From positions 1 through 36,253 of the forward strand of contig JAUYBY010000061.1 in the NCBI GenBank assembly GCA_030692925.1: 36,253 nt of DNA, in the 5' to 3' direction. The stretch comes from Candidatus Zixiibacteriota bacterium. Its GTDB lineage: Bacteria > Zixibacteria > MSB-5A5 > RBG-16-43-9. Positions 15,607 through 22,655 of the stretch are shown piece after piece. The translations under genes and the position numbers were made by a program. The number at the start of each line of letters is the position of its first letter. Positions within the stretch are counted from its first letter, which is position 1. The notes beneath the pieces were generated by a model. It did not search any database, was not told the DNA's origin, and saw only the letters and a program-made list of their open reading frames with translations.

Positions 15607-18366
15607 ATGATCGGCAAAACCATTTCTCATTACAGGATTTTAGAGAAGCAGGGTGAAGGGGGAATGGGTGTGGTCTATAAAGCTGAGGATACCAGGCTCA
15701 AACGCACCGTTGCCCTGAAGTTTCTGCCGCCGGATTTGACCCGCGACACAGAGGCTAAAGAGCGCTTTATCCGCGAAGCCCAGACCGCCTCGGCCTTAGA
15801 ACATAGCAACATCTGCACCATCTACGAGATCAATGAGACCGAGGATGGTCAATTGTTTATCTGTATGGCTTATTGTGACGGGGAGGAATTGAAAAAGAAG
15901 ATCGAGCGAGGACCATTGAAGATAGATGAAACCATAGATATTGCCATACAGGTTACAGAAGGTTTAAGGGAGGCGCATGATAAAGGTATCATTCACCGGG
16001 ATATCAAGAGCGGAAATATAATGGTGACCACCAAGGGTCAGGCGAAGATTATGGATTTTGGCCTGGCAAAATTGGCTGGACGTACGACGCTCACCAAAAC
16101 CGGCTCGACTATGGGCACTATAGCTTATATGTCTCCAGAACAGGCCCGCGGAGAAAAGGTTGATAACCAAACAGACATCTGGTCGTTAGGGGTTGTGCTA
16201 TATGAGATGCTAACCGGGCAACTGCCTTTCAAAAGCGAATATGAGCAGGCGGTGATCTATTCCATTTTAAATGAAGATCCCCAACCGATTATTGAATTGA
16301 ATAAAAATGTTCCAGAAAGTCTGGACATCATAGTTAAAAAAGCTCTTGAAAAGGATCCTGACCAGAGATATCAAAACGCAGACGAGATACTGACAGATTT
16401 ACAGGCAGTGAAGAGTGGCTTTGAGGTAGCTAAGAGACCCGGGATTAAAAGAAAAATTAGTCAGGCAATTCTTTTTTCCTTAGCCTTGGTTTTAGCTTTC
16501 ATCTTGATATTTTTGTTTGTGCGTCATAAGGAAAAACAAATTCCCAGAAAGATACCTATCGGTGTGATGTTTTTCGATAACCAGACCGGCGAAGATAAAT
16601 ATGATTATCTGCGCAAGGTTTTAGCAGATTTATTAATTACCGATCTCAGCACATCGAGGTATCTTAAAGTCATGACTTTCCCAGAGATGTTGGATGGCTT
16701 GAAATCGCTTGGGTGTGAAGAAGTGAAAATCATTGCCGACTCTTTATGGTTTAAACTTTGTAAATTGAAGGGTGTTCAGGTTATGGTATTGGGAAGCCTT
16801 ACCAAGAGCGGAGATACATTTGTGTTAAATTCGCGATTGCTGAATGTTGATACAAAAAAACAGATAGCAACACCCTATAAGGTCAAAGATAAGGGCGAAG
16901 ATAGTATCCTGGGGCATTTAGTGGATGACCTCACGGACAAGATCAAAAGAGGGATAAAAATTTCCATGAAGGAAATCCAAGCAGAGAAGAAAGATATAGC
17001 GGAACTTACCACTACCTCTTTAGAAGCATACCAATATTATTTTGCTGGAGGAGAAGCAGCCTATCGGATGTATAACCCAGAAGCCATCGACAATTTGGAA
17101 AAAGCAGTAGCCATAGATTCAACTTTTGTCGAAGCTTACAGTGCTTTAGCACGGCAATACTATACTATTGGGGACAATACAATGGCACTAAAAATCATTG
17201 ATAAAACTAAGACGATCGCTACCAATTATGGCAAAGGGACTGAGGAAACATTAGTTGGAATCCTTGCATTGGAGGCTTACATAAAACAAGATTGGGACCT
17301 GGCCATCAACTATTATAAAAGGTTAATAAGCCTAAACCCGGAAAACATAGGCGCTCATCTCGATCTGGGAACAGTCTATTACCAGAAGAAAAGGATGTAT
17401 GATGAGGGTATATCCGAGTTCAAAAAAATATTAGAGCTTGATCCTCAAGGAGTTACCAGTAGCAGCAGTTTTGCTTACAACCTCCTGGGCTGGGCTTATC
17501 TCCGCAAAGAAGAATGGAAAAAAGCGCTTGGAGCATTTAATAAATACGTGGCTCTTTTACCAAATCAGGCTTATCCGCTTGATGTTTTAGCGGAGATCAA
17601 CTTAATGGTTGGTGATTATGATCAGGCGATAACTAATTTACAGCGGTCTTTGGAAATAAAACCAGATTATCCTGTCACTTCTGCTCTCCTTGGAGATGTT
17701 AATCTGGCGAAAGGTATGTATAGCCAGGCAATGCGTTTTTACGAAAGATATCTTGCTTTGCCCCTGAGTGAAGTTAAACAGGCGGAAGGTCGTCTTAACT
17801 TGAGCAATCTCTATTTCTTAAAGGGTGAATATGATCAAGCTGTTCAAGAATGCCAAAAGGCAATGGAACTTGATCCACAGATGATAAAAGCTCATTGGAT
17901 TCGAGGGCTAACTTTTCTCAAAAAAGAAATGTTCGAACAGGCTGACTCTGAGGTCTTGGTTATTAAAGGATTAATAGAAGAAACGAAAGCGGAGGACTTA
18001 AGAACAAATTATTATCATCTTTTAGGAGAGTTATTCCTTTGTAAGGGCATTAACCAGCAGGCACTGGCGAATTTGAACCAGGCAGCTACTATCTGGTCCT
18101 TAGACCGAACATATTATCTTAATGCTTTGGGAGAGGCTTATTTTAAGATAGGGGAATTGAATAAGGCGAAAGAGAAATTTGAAGATGTCTTTGAAATCAA
18201 TCCAAATTATGCACAAACTCATTATCTACTTGGTCAGCTTTATCAGAAGCAAGGCAAAAAAGACAAAGCGAGGGGTCATTTGCAAAAATTTGTGGAAATC
18301 TGGAAAAATGCGGATGAAAATCTACCGCAGTTAATAGATGCCAAGAGGCGACTGGCAGGATTATAA
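15607..18366 (+). CDS. Membrane Ser/Thr protein kinase with TPR sensor domain
   Basis: 919 residues. Hanks-type kinase domain at 1-270: GEGGMG at 16-21, Lys38 in VALK, HRD at 130-132, DFG at 150-152, YMSPEQ and a conserved C-lobe. A membrane helix follows at about 279-300. Residues 305-450 resemble the TolB-N/FlgO-like domain seen in TPR kinases (PIGVMFFDNQTG..., then VMVLGSL). From about 470 to 919 lie TPR repeats (for example AIDNLEKAVAIDSTFVEAY and KAKEKFEDVFEINPNYAQ). The kinase lobe is in the cytoplasm, the TPR part outside the inner membrane. No clear ribosome site precedes the ATG; instead AGCGT-AAA-ACGCT forms a small hairpin there. The tandem kinase upstream shares the N-terminal half only. 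Confidence 0.92.
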   Translation: MIGKTISHYRILEKQGEGGMGVVYKAEDTRLKRTVALKFLPPDLTRDTEAKERFIREAQTASALEHSNICTIYEINETEDGQLFICMAYCDGEELKKKIERGPLKIDETIDIAIQVTEGLREAHDKGIIHRDIKSGNIMVTTKGQAKIMDFGLAKLAGRTTLTKTGSTMGTIAYMSPEQARGEKVDNQTDIWSLGVVLYEMLTGQLPFKSEYEQAVIYSILNEDPQPIIELNKNVPESLDIIVKKALEKDPDQRYQNADEILTDLQAVKSGFEVAKRPGIKRKISQAILFSLALVLAFILIFLFVRHKEKQIPRKIPIGVMFFDNQTGEDKYDYLRKVLADLLITDLSTSRYLKVMTFPEMLDGLKSLGCEEVKIIADSLWFKLCKLKGVQVMVLGSLTKSGDTFVLNSRLLNVDTKKQIATPYKVKDKGEDSILGHLVDDLTDKIKRGIKISMKEIQAEKKDIAELTTTSLEAYQYYFAGGEAAYRMYNPEAIDNLEKAVAIDSTFVEAYSALARQYYTIGDNTMALKIIDKTKTIATNYGKGTEETLVGILALEAYIKQDWDLAINYYKRLISLNPENIGAHLDLGTVYYQKKRMYDEGISEFKKILELDPQGVTSSSSFAYNLLGWAYLRKEEWKKALGAFNKYVALLPNQAYPLDVLAEINLMVGDYDQAITNLQRSLEIKPDYPVTSALLGDVNLAKGMYSQAMRFYERYLALPLSEVKQAEGRLNLSNLYFLKGEYDQAVQECQKAMELDPQMIKAHWIRGLTFLKKEMFEQADSEVLVIKGLIEETKAEDLRTNYYHLLGELFLCKGINQQALANLNQAATIWSLDRTYYLNALGEAYFKIGELNKAKEKFEDVFEINPNYAQTHYLLGQLYQKQGKKDKARGHLQKFVEIWKNADENLPQLIDAKRRLAGL

Positions 18367-18418
18367 AACATCATAAATTCGGTTCCTGCTTAGAGGGCAT
18401 AGCAAAAAAATTAAAAAG

Positions 18419-18429
18419 AGGAGGTGATC
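18419..18429 (+). promoter_or_regulatory. Unusually long Shine-Dalgarno sequence
   Basis: AGGAGGTGATC is an uninterrupted 11-base complement of the usual bacterial 16S rRNA 3' tail, with the GGAGG core eight bases before ATG 18433. Other genes in the window have 4-7 matching bases. Confidence 0.85.
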
Positions 18430-18432
18430 TGA

Positions 18433-18723
18433 ATGTCTAAACTAACCCGGCAAGACTGGGAGATACTCAGAAATGAATACGGAGTAGCCTTCATGGGGCT
18501 CAAGAAGGATCTCTTCGATCTGTTGTTGGACAAAGTATACGGTAAGCAAGGGAGCCGTCGTTTGGTAAACCCAGGAAGACTCGATAGCACTGATGCGTTG
18601 ATGTTCTATCTGGCACGTACAGAGCCGCCAATCCCGCCAGGGCCAATACCACGAAAAGCCCTGGCACGTACAGAGCCGCCAATCCCACCCGGGCCACAAC
18701 CACGAAAAGCCGAAAGGAAATAA
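18433..18723 (+). CDS. Small uncharacterised protein with tandem Pro-rich repeat
   Basis: 96 residues, not recognised. Residues 1-59 look like a folded or helical region (MSKLTRQDWEILRNEYG, then KKDLFDLLLDKVYGK). Residues 60-93 are two 17-residue copies of LARTEPPIPPGPxPRKA, encoded by an exact-length 51-base tandem duplication (18610-18660 and 18661-18711) with few differences. There is no signal peptide or membrane segment. The 11-base Shine-Dalgarno predicts very strong translation. It follows the TPR kinase by 66 bases and could be cotranscribed; the repeated Arg-Thr-Glu-Pro could be a phosphorylation site, which is speculation. A leader-plus-repeated-core layout also recalls peptide precursors, but no modifying enzyme is nearby. 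Confidence 0.75.
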   Translation: MSKLTRQDWEILRNEYGVAFMGLKKDLFDLLLDKVYGKQGSRRLVNPGRLDSTDALMFYLARTEPPIPPGPIPRKALARTEPPIPPGPQPRKAERK

Positions 18724-18724
18724 A

Positions 18725-18779
18725 ATCCGACTATTGGGTCTGGCACCCGAACCAATCGGATACCGGAAGTCTTTTTTTT
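18725..18779 (+). terminator. Putative terminator after the small protein
   Basis: ATCCGA (18725-18730) pairs with TCGGAT (18756-18761), with TTGG/CCAA inside and some bulges, followed ten bases later by eight Ts (18772-18779). Confidence 0.5.
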
Positions 18780-18783
18780 GTTG

Positions 18784-18822
18784 AGAAAGTAGAGACAGAA
18801 CAATATTCTGTCTCTACTTTCT
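18784..18822. repeat. Perfect 17-bp inverted repeat
   Basis: AGAAAGTAGAGACAGAA, a five-base loop CAATA, then the exact reverse complement. The arm contains GTAG followed by AGACAGAA, resembling the GTAG-foot palindromes elsewhere, but here the palindrome includes the foot and extends beyond it. Confidence 0.85.
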
Positions 18823-18870
18823 GCCAGGATACAATCTACTTGTGAAGGTCTAAATAATTTCTCAAAAAAT

Positions 18871-18960
18871 TTACCCCTCTTAAAATTTTTTTATTATATT
18901 ACAAAATTAACTGGTTTCGATTGAAAGGACTGAAGAAAAAATTTTAGTTCAAGAAACCAG
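18871..18960 (+). promoter_or_regulatory. gcvT promoter and structured leader
   Basis: TTACCC (18871-18876), 18 bases, TATATT (18895-18900) form a plausible promoter with a start near 18907. The leader then has CTGGTTTC (18911-18918) pairing with GAAACCAG (18953-18960), and inner TTGAA/TTCAA and ACT/AGT pairs with small bulges. It does not resemble the glycine riboswitch core I would expect before a gcv gene. Confidence 0.45.
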
Positions 18961-18999
18961 GACTATTTAAAAAGTATAAAAAACTTCAAAGAATTATCT

Positions 19000-20097
19000 A
19001 TGTCTGAACCAAAGAAGACCCCTTTTTACCAGATTCATCTGGAGAACAAGGCAAAGATAGTGGAGTTTGCCGGATACTGGATGCCGATCCAGTTTAAAGG
19101 GATAATGGAGGAGCACAGAAAAGTCAGGTCCAGCGTAGGGCTTTTTGACATCACCCATATGGGGGAGTTCGAAGTCAAGGGTAAGGATGCACTTGCTTTT
19201 CTGCAAAAGACGACCACAAACGATGTGTCCAAATTGTCTGATTATCAGGTACAATATTCCTGTATGTGCTATGAGGATGGCGGGATCGTGGATGACCTTT
19301 TAGTGTACCGGCTGCCTGACCGTTTTTTCTTAGTGGTGAATGCATCCAACATCGAAAAGGATTTCAACTGGCTAAAAGGACACTTGTTCGGTGACGTGAA
19401 ACTGGAAAACCTAAGTGACCAGATTGCGCTTTTATCTATTCAGGGACCGGTTGCAGAGAAGGTGATGGCTAAGCTAACCGACGTAGATTTGAAAAAGATT
19501 AAATATTACTGGGCAGCCAAGGGAAAAGTCGTTGGCAAAGAGATACTTTTCTCCCGTACAGGTTATACAGGTGAGGATGGTTTTGAGCTTTATATGCCAA
19601 ATGAACAGGGTGAACATTTCTGGGGTGCGATTATGCAAGCTGGAAAAGAATTCGGAATTGAGCCGATTGGTTTGGGTGCCAGGGATTCCTTGAGATTGGA
19701 GATGAAATATATGCTGTATGGGAACGACATTGACCAGACCACTAATCCTCTGGAAGCTGGATTAGGCTGGATCGTAAAATTGGATAAAGGTGATTTTGTA
19801 GGAAAAGAGCCGACCCTAAAGTTGCAGAGGGAAGGGTTAAAAAGAAAGCTGGTTGCTTTTGAGCTTTCTGATAAAGCCTTTCCCAGACAGCATTACCAGA
19901 TAGAAAAGAACGCCAAGAAAATCGGCGAAGTGACGTCCGGCACATTTTCACCTTCTTTGGAAAAGGGGATTGGTCTAGGGTATGTGGATATCCAATACTC
20001 TGAGATCAGAGCGGAACTGGACATAAACATCCGGGGTAAGGATCATGAAGCGGAGATTATCAAGCCGCCCTTTTATAAGAAATTCACTCATAAATAA
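19000..20097 (+). CDS. gcvT: Aminomethyltransferase (glycine cleavage T protein)
   Basis: 365 residues, full length. The N-terminal segment KKTPFYQIHLENKAKIVEFAGYWMPIQF, VGLFDITHMGEFEVKG and the YTGEDGFELYMP segment are typical of GcvT, and GLGARDSLRLEMKYMLYGND carries the family's folate-site Arg. It takes the aminomethyl group from lipoylated H protein, releases ammonia and makes methylene-tetrahydrofolate in the cytoplasm. gcvH and gcvP are not nearby, so the other subunits must be elsewhere. The ATG has only a weak ribosome site (AAAG), and a hairpin leader precedes it. comB follows after 18 bases, so the two are probably one operon. Confidence 0.96.
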   Translation: MSEPKKTPFYQIHLENKAKIVEFAGYWMPIQFKGIMEEHRKVRSSVGLFDITHMGEFEVKGKDALAFLQKTTTNDVSKLSDYQVQYSCMCYEDGGIVDDLLVYRLPDRFFLVVNASNIEKDFNWLKGHLFGDVKLENLSDQIALLSIQGPVAEKVMAKLTDVDLKKIKYYWAAKGKVVGKEILFSRTGYTGEDGFELYMPNEQGEHFWGAIMQAGKEFGIEPIGLGARDSLRLEMKYMLYGNDIDQTTNPLEAGLGWIVKLDKGDFVGKEPTLKLQREGLKRKLVAFELSDKAFPRQHYQIEKNAKKIGEVTSGTFSPSLEKGIGLGYVDIQYSEIRAELDINIRGKDHEAEIIKPPFYKKFTHK

Positions 20098-20115
20098 ACA
20101 GAGGACTGCCTAACG

Positions 20116-20835
20116 ATGAAAATTGACCTGTTTTTTACTCCAAATGAAGTTAAAGAGGAGGAATTAAATAATCAAGCTGTTTTAGTGATAGACGTTTTAA
20201 GGGCTTCCACCACCATCGCCTATGCTTTTCACAACGGCTGCAAAGATATCATCCCCACCAGCTCGATGGATACAGCCATTGAGCTTTCCAGAAAGATCGG
20301 CAGGGATGCAGCCCTTCTATGCGGTGAAAGGGAGGGGAAAAAAATCGAGGGCTTTGACCTGGGTAACTCTCCTTTTGAGTATGAAGCCAAGACGGTAAAA
20401 GATAAGACCCTGATTTTCGCCACCACCAACGGCTCTAAAGCGATTGTTAAGGGATCAGTCGGCCTTTCTCTTGCAGTAGGTTCCTTTGTGAACTTCCAGA
20501 CCGTTGCAGATTATCTTAACTCTAACTCAAATGACCTTTCGATTGTCTGCTCAGGTAAATTAGACCAGTTCTCCATAGAAGATGCAGTCTGCGGAGGGCT
20601 GTATATTGATGCTCTTGCTAAAAAGGGTGTACGCCAGTTGAATGATGCGGCTTATCCTGCTCTTAAATTGTACGAAATATATAAGGGTAACCTTCTGGAA
20701 ATGCTGAAAAAGTCCTCACATGGAAGATATCTTATCGAATTAGGTTTTGAAAAGGATTTGCACCTGTGCTCTGAGGTTAATTCTCTGCAAATTCTTCCAG
20801 TTTTAAGTGACGGCCGGCTGGTCAGGGCGTTGTAG
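20116..20835 (+). CDS. comB: 2-phosphosulfolactate phosphatase (ComB family)
   Basis: 239 residues, the usual length. Family motifs: VLVIDVLRASTTIAYAFHNG near 22-41, LLCGEREGKKIEGFDLGNSP near 72-91, IFATTNGSKAI near 97-107 and EDAVCGG. The Mg-dependent enzyme dephosphorylates phosphosulfolactate in coenzyme M biosynthesis; many bacteria without methanogenesis carry it, so the real substrate here is uncertain. A GAGGA ribosome site precedes the ATG. The stop codon TAG is part of the TGTAG foot of a palindromic repeat, the second gene in the window with this arrangement. Confidence 0.88.
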   Translation: MKIDLFFTPNEVKEEELNNQAVLVIDVLRASTTIAYAFHNGCKDIIPTSSMDTAIELSRKIGRDAALLCGEREGKKIEGFDLGNSPFEYEAKTVKDKTLIFATTNGSKAIVKGSVGLSLAVGSFVNFQTVADYLNSNSNDLSIVCSGKLDQFSIEDAVCGGLYIDALAKKGVRQLNDAAYPALKLYEIYKGNLLEMLKKSSHGRYLIELGFEKDLHLCSEVNSLQILPVLSDGRLVRAL

Positions 20836-20968
20836 CTGCCCAATTTATTGGGCATGGCGTCCATCGGGTGTACTCCATATTTGTAGCGTTGCCTCTCCTG
20901 AGGCAACGAAGATCGTCCTCACGGGAGTGAGGACGCTACGAAAATGCTCGATAAATCGAGCAACTACA
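20831..20968. repeat. Nested REP/BIME-like elements (one pair inside another)
   Basis: Outer pair: TGTAGCTGC with CCAAT/ATTGG palindrome (20831-20853) and GCTCGATAAATCGAGC then AACTACA ending at 20968, the same termini as at 3751-3805. Inside it, 20882-20940 is a second complete pair with other arms: TGTAGCGTTGCCTC/GAGGCAACG and CGTCCTCA/TGAGGACG then CTACG. The inner pair has apparently inserted into the outer one. Confidence 0.8.
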
Positions 20969-20984
20969 TTTTTCAGGCTCAGTT

Positions 20985-21066
20985 CCCTCTCCCCTCTACG
21001 AGGAGCGAAGCCTCCGTAGGACCGTAAAGCTTTTATCGGCTTGTGGGAGAGGGTTAGGGAGAGGGG
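20985..21066. repeat. CCCTCTCC/GGGAGAGGG palindrome with an internal GTAG hairpin
   Basis: CCCTCTCC at about 20993 pairs with GGGAGAGGG at about 21043. Inside it CTACGAGG-AGCGAAG-CCTCCGTAG forms a smaller hairpin whose feet are CTAC and GTAG. It is distantly like element D. Confidence 0.55.
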
Positions 21067-21097
21067 TCACCTGCCGTTAGTAGCCCAAGGGAATAAG

Positions 21098-21520
21098 ATG
21101 AAGAACCAGAAAAATATTTACCGGATCATTGATGCCAACCTGAACCGTGCTCGGGAAGGACTCAGGGTAGTGGAAGAAGTTGCCAGGTTCATCTGGGAGG
21201 ATGAAAAACTCTCCAAGGGACTGAAAAACCTGCGCCATAAACTGACCAAAATCTCCCAGGAGAATTTCGATCAAAAACTCCTTCTGCTATGCCGGGACAG
21301 CCAGGGCGATTTGGGAGCCAAGGGGATGGGATTTTATGAGGGGAAAAGAAAAGACGTGAAAAATATCGTTCAGGCGAATTTAAGAAGAACAGAAGAAGCT
21401 TTGAGGGTTTTAGAAGAGTTCGGGAAAATCATAAAAAAAGGTTCGGCTGAAGAGTTTAAGAATTTGAGGTTTAAGTTATATACTCTGGAAAAGGAAATTT
21501 TGGGCTCGTTTTCTGAATAA
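21098..21520 (+). CDS. Stand-alone ThiD2-type thiamine biosynthesis domain protein
   Basis: About 140 residues from ATG 21098; the frame opens upstream in repeat sequence, but AAGGGA before this ATG and the family's usual start (IYRIIDANLNRAREGLRVVE) support it. The repeated helical motif is diagnostic: DANLNRAREGLRVVEEVARF near 10-29 and QANLRRTEEALRVLEEFGK near 93-111. In many bacteria this domain (ThiD2, PF17792) is the N-terminal half of a long ThiE thiamine-phosphate synthase; here it is separate. It is thought to act on the pyrimidine (HMP) branch, but I would not assert a reaction. No ThiE is in the window. It lies downstream of gcvT and comB with repeats between. Confidence 0.8.
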   Translation: MKNQKNIYRIIDANLNRAREGLRVVEEVARFIWEDEKLSKGLKNLRHKLTKISQENFDQKLLLLCRDSQGDLGAKGMGFYEGKRKDVKNIVQANLRRTEEALRVLEEFGKIIKKGSAEEFKNLRFKLYTLEKEILGSFSE

Positions 21521-21533
21521 AAAAATGTAGGGG

Positions 21534-21895
21534 CAGACCCCTGGAGGCTGTTGCCGAAGTCTTTTTTGGGAGTAATTTTATGTAGGGACAGGGCTTGTCC
21601 CTGTCCTAACTCTAATGCGGACAGCCATCCAGATGAAAAATGGATTTCGCTTCGCTCAACAAGGGCTGTCCCTACGTCAACGACTCCTGACTCAATTTAC
21701 CATTTCTATGAGTTAAGCAACAGCCCCCCTGTGTCTGCCCTAATGATTCAGGGCGAACACGCAGGTAGGGCCCCTGCTGTTTTTCTCCTCTCCTTAGAAG
21801 AGAGGAGACAGGTGATTTCGTATGATCGTATTTCACAGTGCGAGGCTTTAGCCTCGCTTTTAAGCGACCCTAAAGGGTCGCGCTACGAAAAACTA
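21534..21895. repeat. Cluster of GTAG-foot palindromes
   Basis: Visible units: TGTAGGGGCAGACCCCT (21534), GTAGGGACAGGG/CCCTGTCC (about 21582-21606), the minus-strand GTAGGGACAGCCC (ending about 21675), CTCCTCTC/GAGAGGAG (about 21787-21807), and a pair GCGAGGCT/AGCCTCGC with GCGACCCT/AGGGTCGC ending in GCTACG (about 21840-21887). An open frame across this stretch (21551-21931) has repeat-derived, low-complexity protein sequence and is not counted as a gene. Confidence 0.7.
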
Positions 21896-21932
21896 CTGTC
21901 TGTCTGTAATCTTCTTCAGCATCAAATTTAGC

Positions 21933-21961
21933 TTGACTAAAAAAAATGAAGCTATTATCAT
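21933..21961 (+). promoter_or_regulatory. Promoter of the aldolase-fol-pan run
   Basis: TTGACT (21933-21938), 17 bases, TATCAT (21956-21961), with a start near 21968 and a leader of about 55 bases. Confidence 0.65.
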
Positions 21962-22022
21962 CTTGCTGTTCTTTGGACTGTCATCTGGGCGGCAGAACTT
22001 TTAATATTCTCTCCGGGAAATT

Positions 22023-22655
22023 ATGAGCTCTATTCTCAAAGCTAAGAAAGAAATAGTCGAAATCGGGAAAAGGATGTATGCTAAGGGGTATGTGGTGGCA
22101 TCTGAAGGGAATATGAGCATCCGGATCGGTGAGAATAGAATCCTGGTCACTCCTGCTGGCAAGAATAAAGGGTTTCTCAAGGACAAAGACCTGGTGCTGG
22201 TTGACCTGAAAGGCAAAAAAATCTCAGGAAATTTAGAACCTTCATCAGAGCTTAGAATGCAGTTATTCGTCTATCAAAAAAGAAAAGATATCAATGCGGC
22301 TGTGCATGCGCATGCTCCTTATTCCTTAGCTTTTGCCTGCGCTCATTTACCTTTATCCCAAAATCTGCTGCCTGAGGTGATAATGTTCTTAGGGAAGATC
22401 CCATTGACACCTTATGCCACTCCCACTACTGAGGAGGTGCCGAGCTCTCTCGCTCCTTTTATTGAAAAGCATAATGCTTTCTTATTGGAAAATCATGGGG
22501 TCTTGACTTTGGGCAAAGATATATTCGAAGCTTACAACCGACTGGAGATGGTAGAGCATCTGGCTAAAGTCAACCTGTTATGTAAAATTTTAGGTAAAAC
22601 AGAGGAGTTTTCTAAAGAATCTTTAGATAAGTTGGAGAAGCTGAAAACGGTATGA
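22023..22655 (+). CDS. Class II aldolase/adducin family protein (FucA/AraD-like)
   Basis: 210 residues. Zn-site residues of the family are present: Glu in PSSELRM, the HAHAPYS pair of His and the His of LENHGVLTLG. The early SEGNMSIR segment, the phosphate-binding loop, and the ITPAG-type turn (LVTPAGKNKG) also fit. Members are L-fuculose-1-phosphate aldolase, L-ribulose-5-phosphate epimerase and methylthioribulose-1-phosphate dehydratase; Glu in the SSE segment favours an aldolase. Its stop overlaps the start of the aminotransferase-like gene (ATGA), so they are translationally coupled, and folate genes follow. No strong ribosome site is seen before the ATG. Confidence 0.88.
   Translation: MSSILKAKKEIVEIGKRMYAKGYVVASEGNMSIRIGENRILVTPAGKNKGFLKDKDLVLVDLKGKKISGNLEPSSELRMQLFVYQKRKDINAAVHAHAPYSLAFACAHLPLSQNLLPEVIMFLGKIPLTPYATPTTEEVPSSLAPFIEKHNAFLLENHGVLTLGKDIFEAYNRLEMVEHLAKVNLLCKILGKTEEFSKESLDKLEKLKTV

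Noticed and set aside
18442..18803. Three minus-strand open frames opposite the small repeat protein
   Set aside because: They arise from the tandem duplication having few stops on the opposite strand; none has a ribosome site.
18840..18999. Glycine riboswitch before gcvT
   Set aside because: The conserved riboswitch core and tandem aptamer layout are not seen; only a single imperfect hairpin is present.
21551..21931. 126-codon open frame
   Set aside because: It runs entirely through GTAG palindromes; its protein has no family resemblance, so the frame is a by-product of the repeats.
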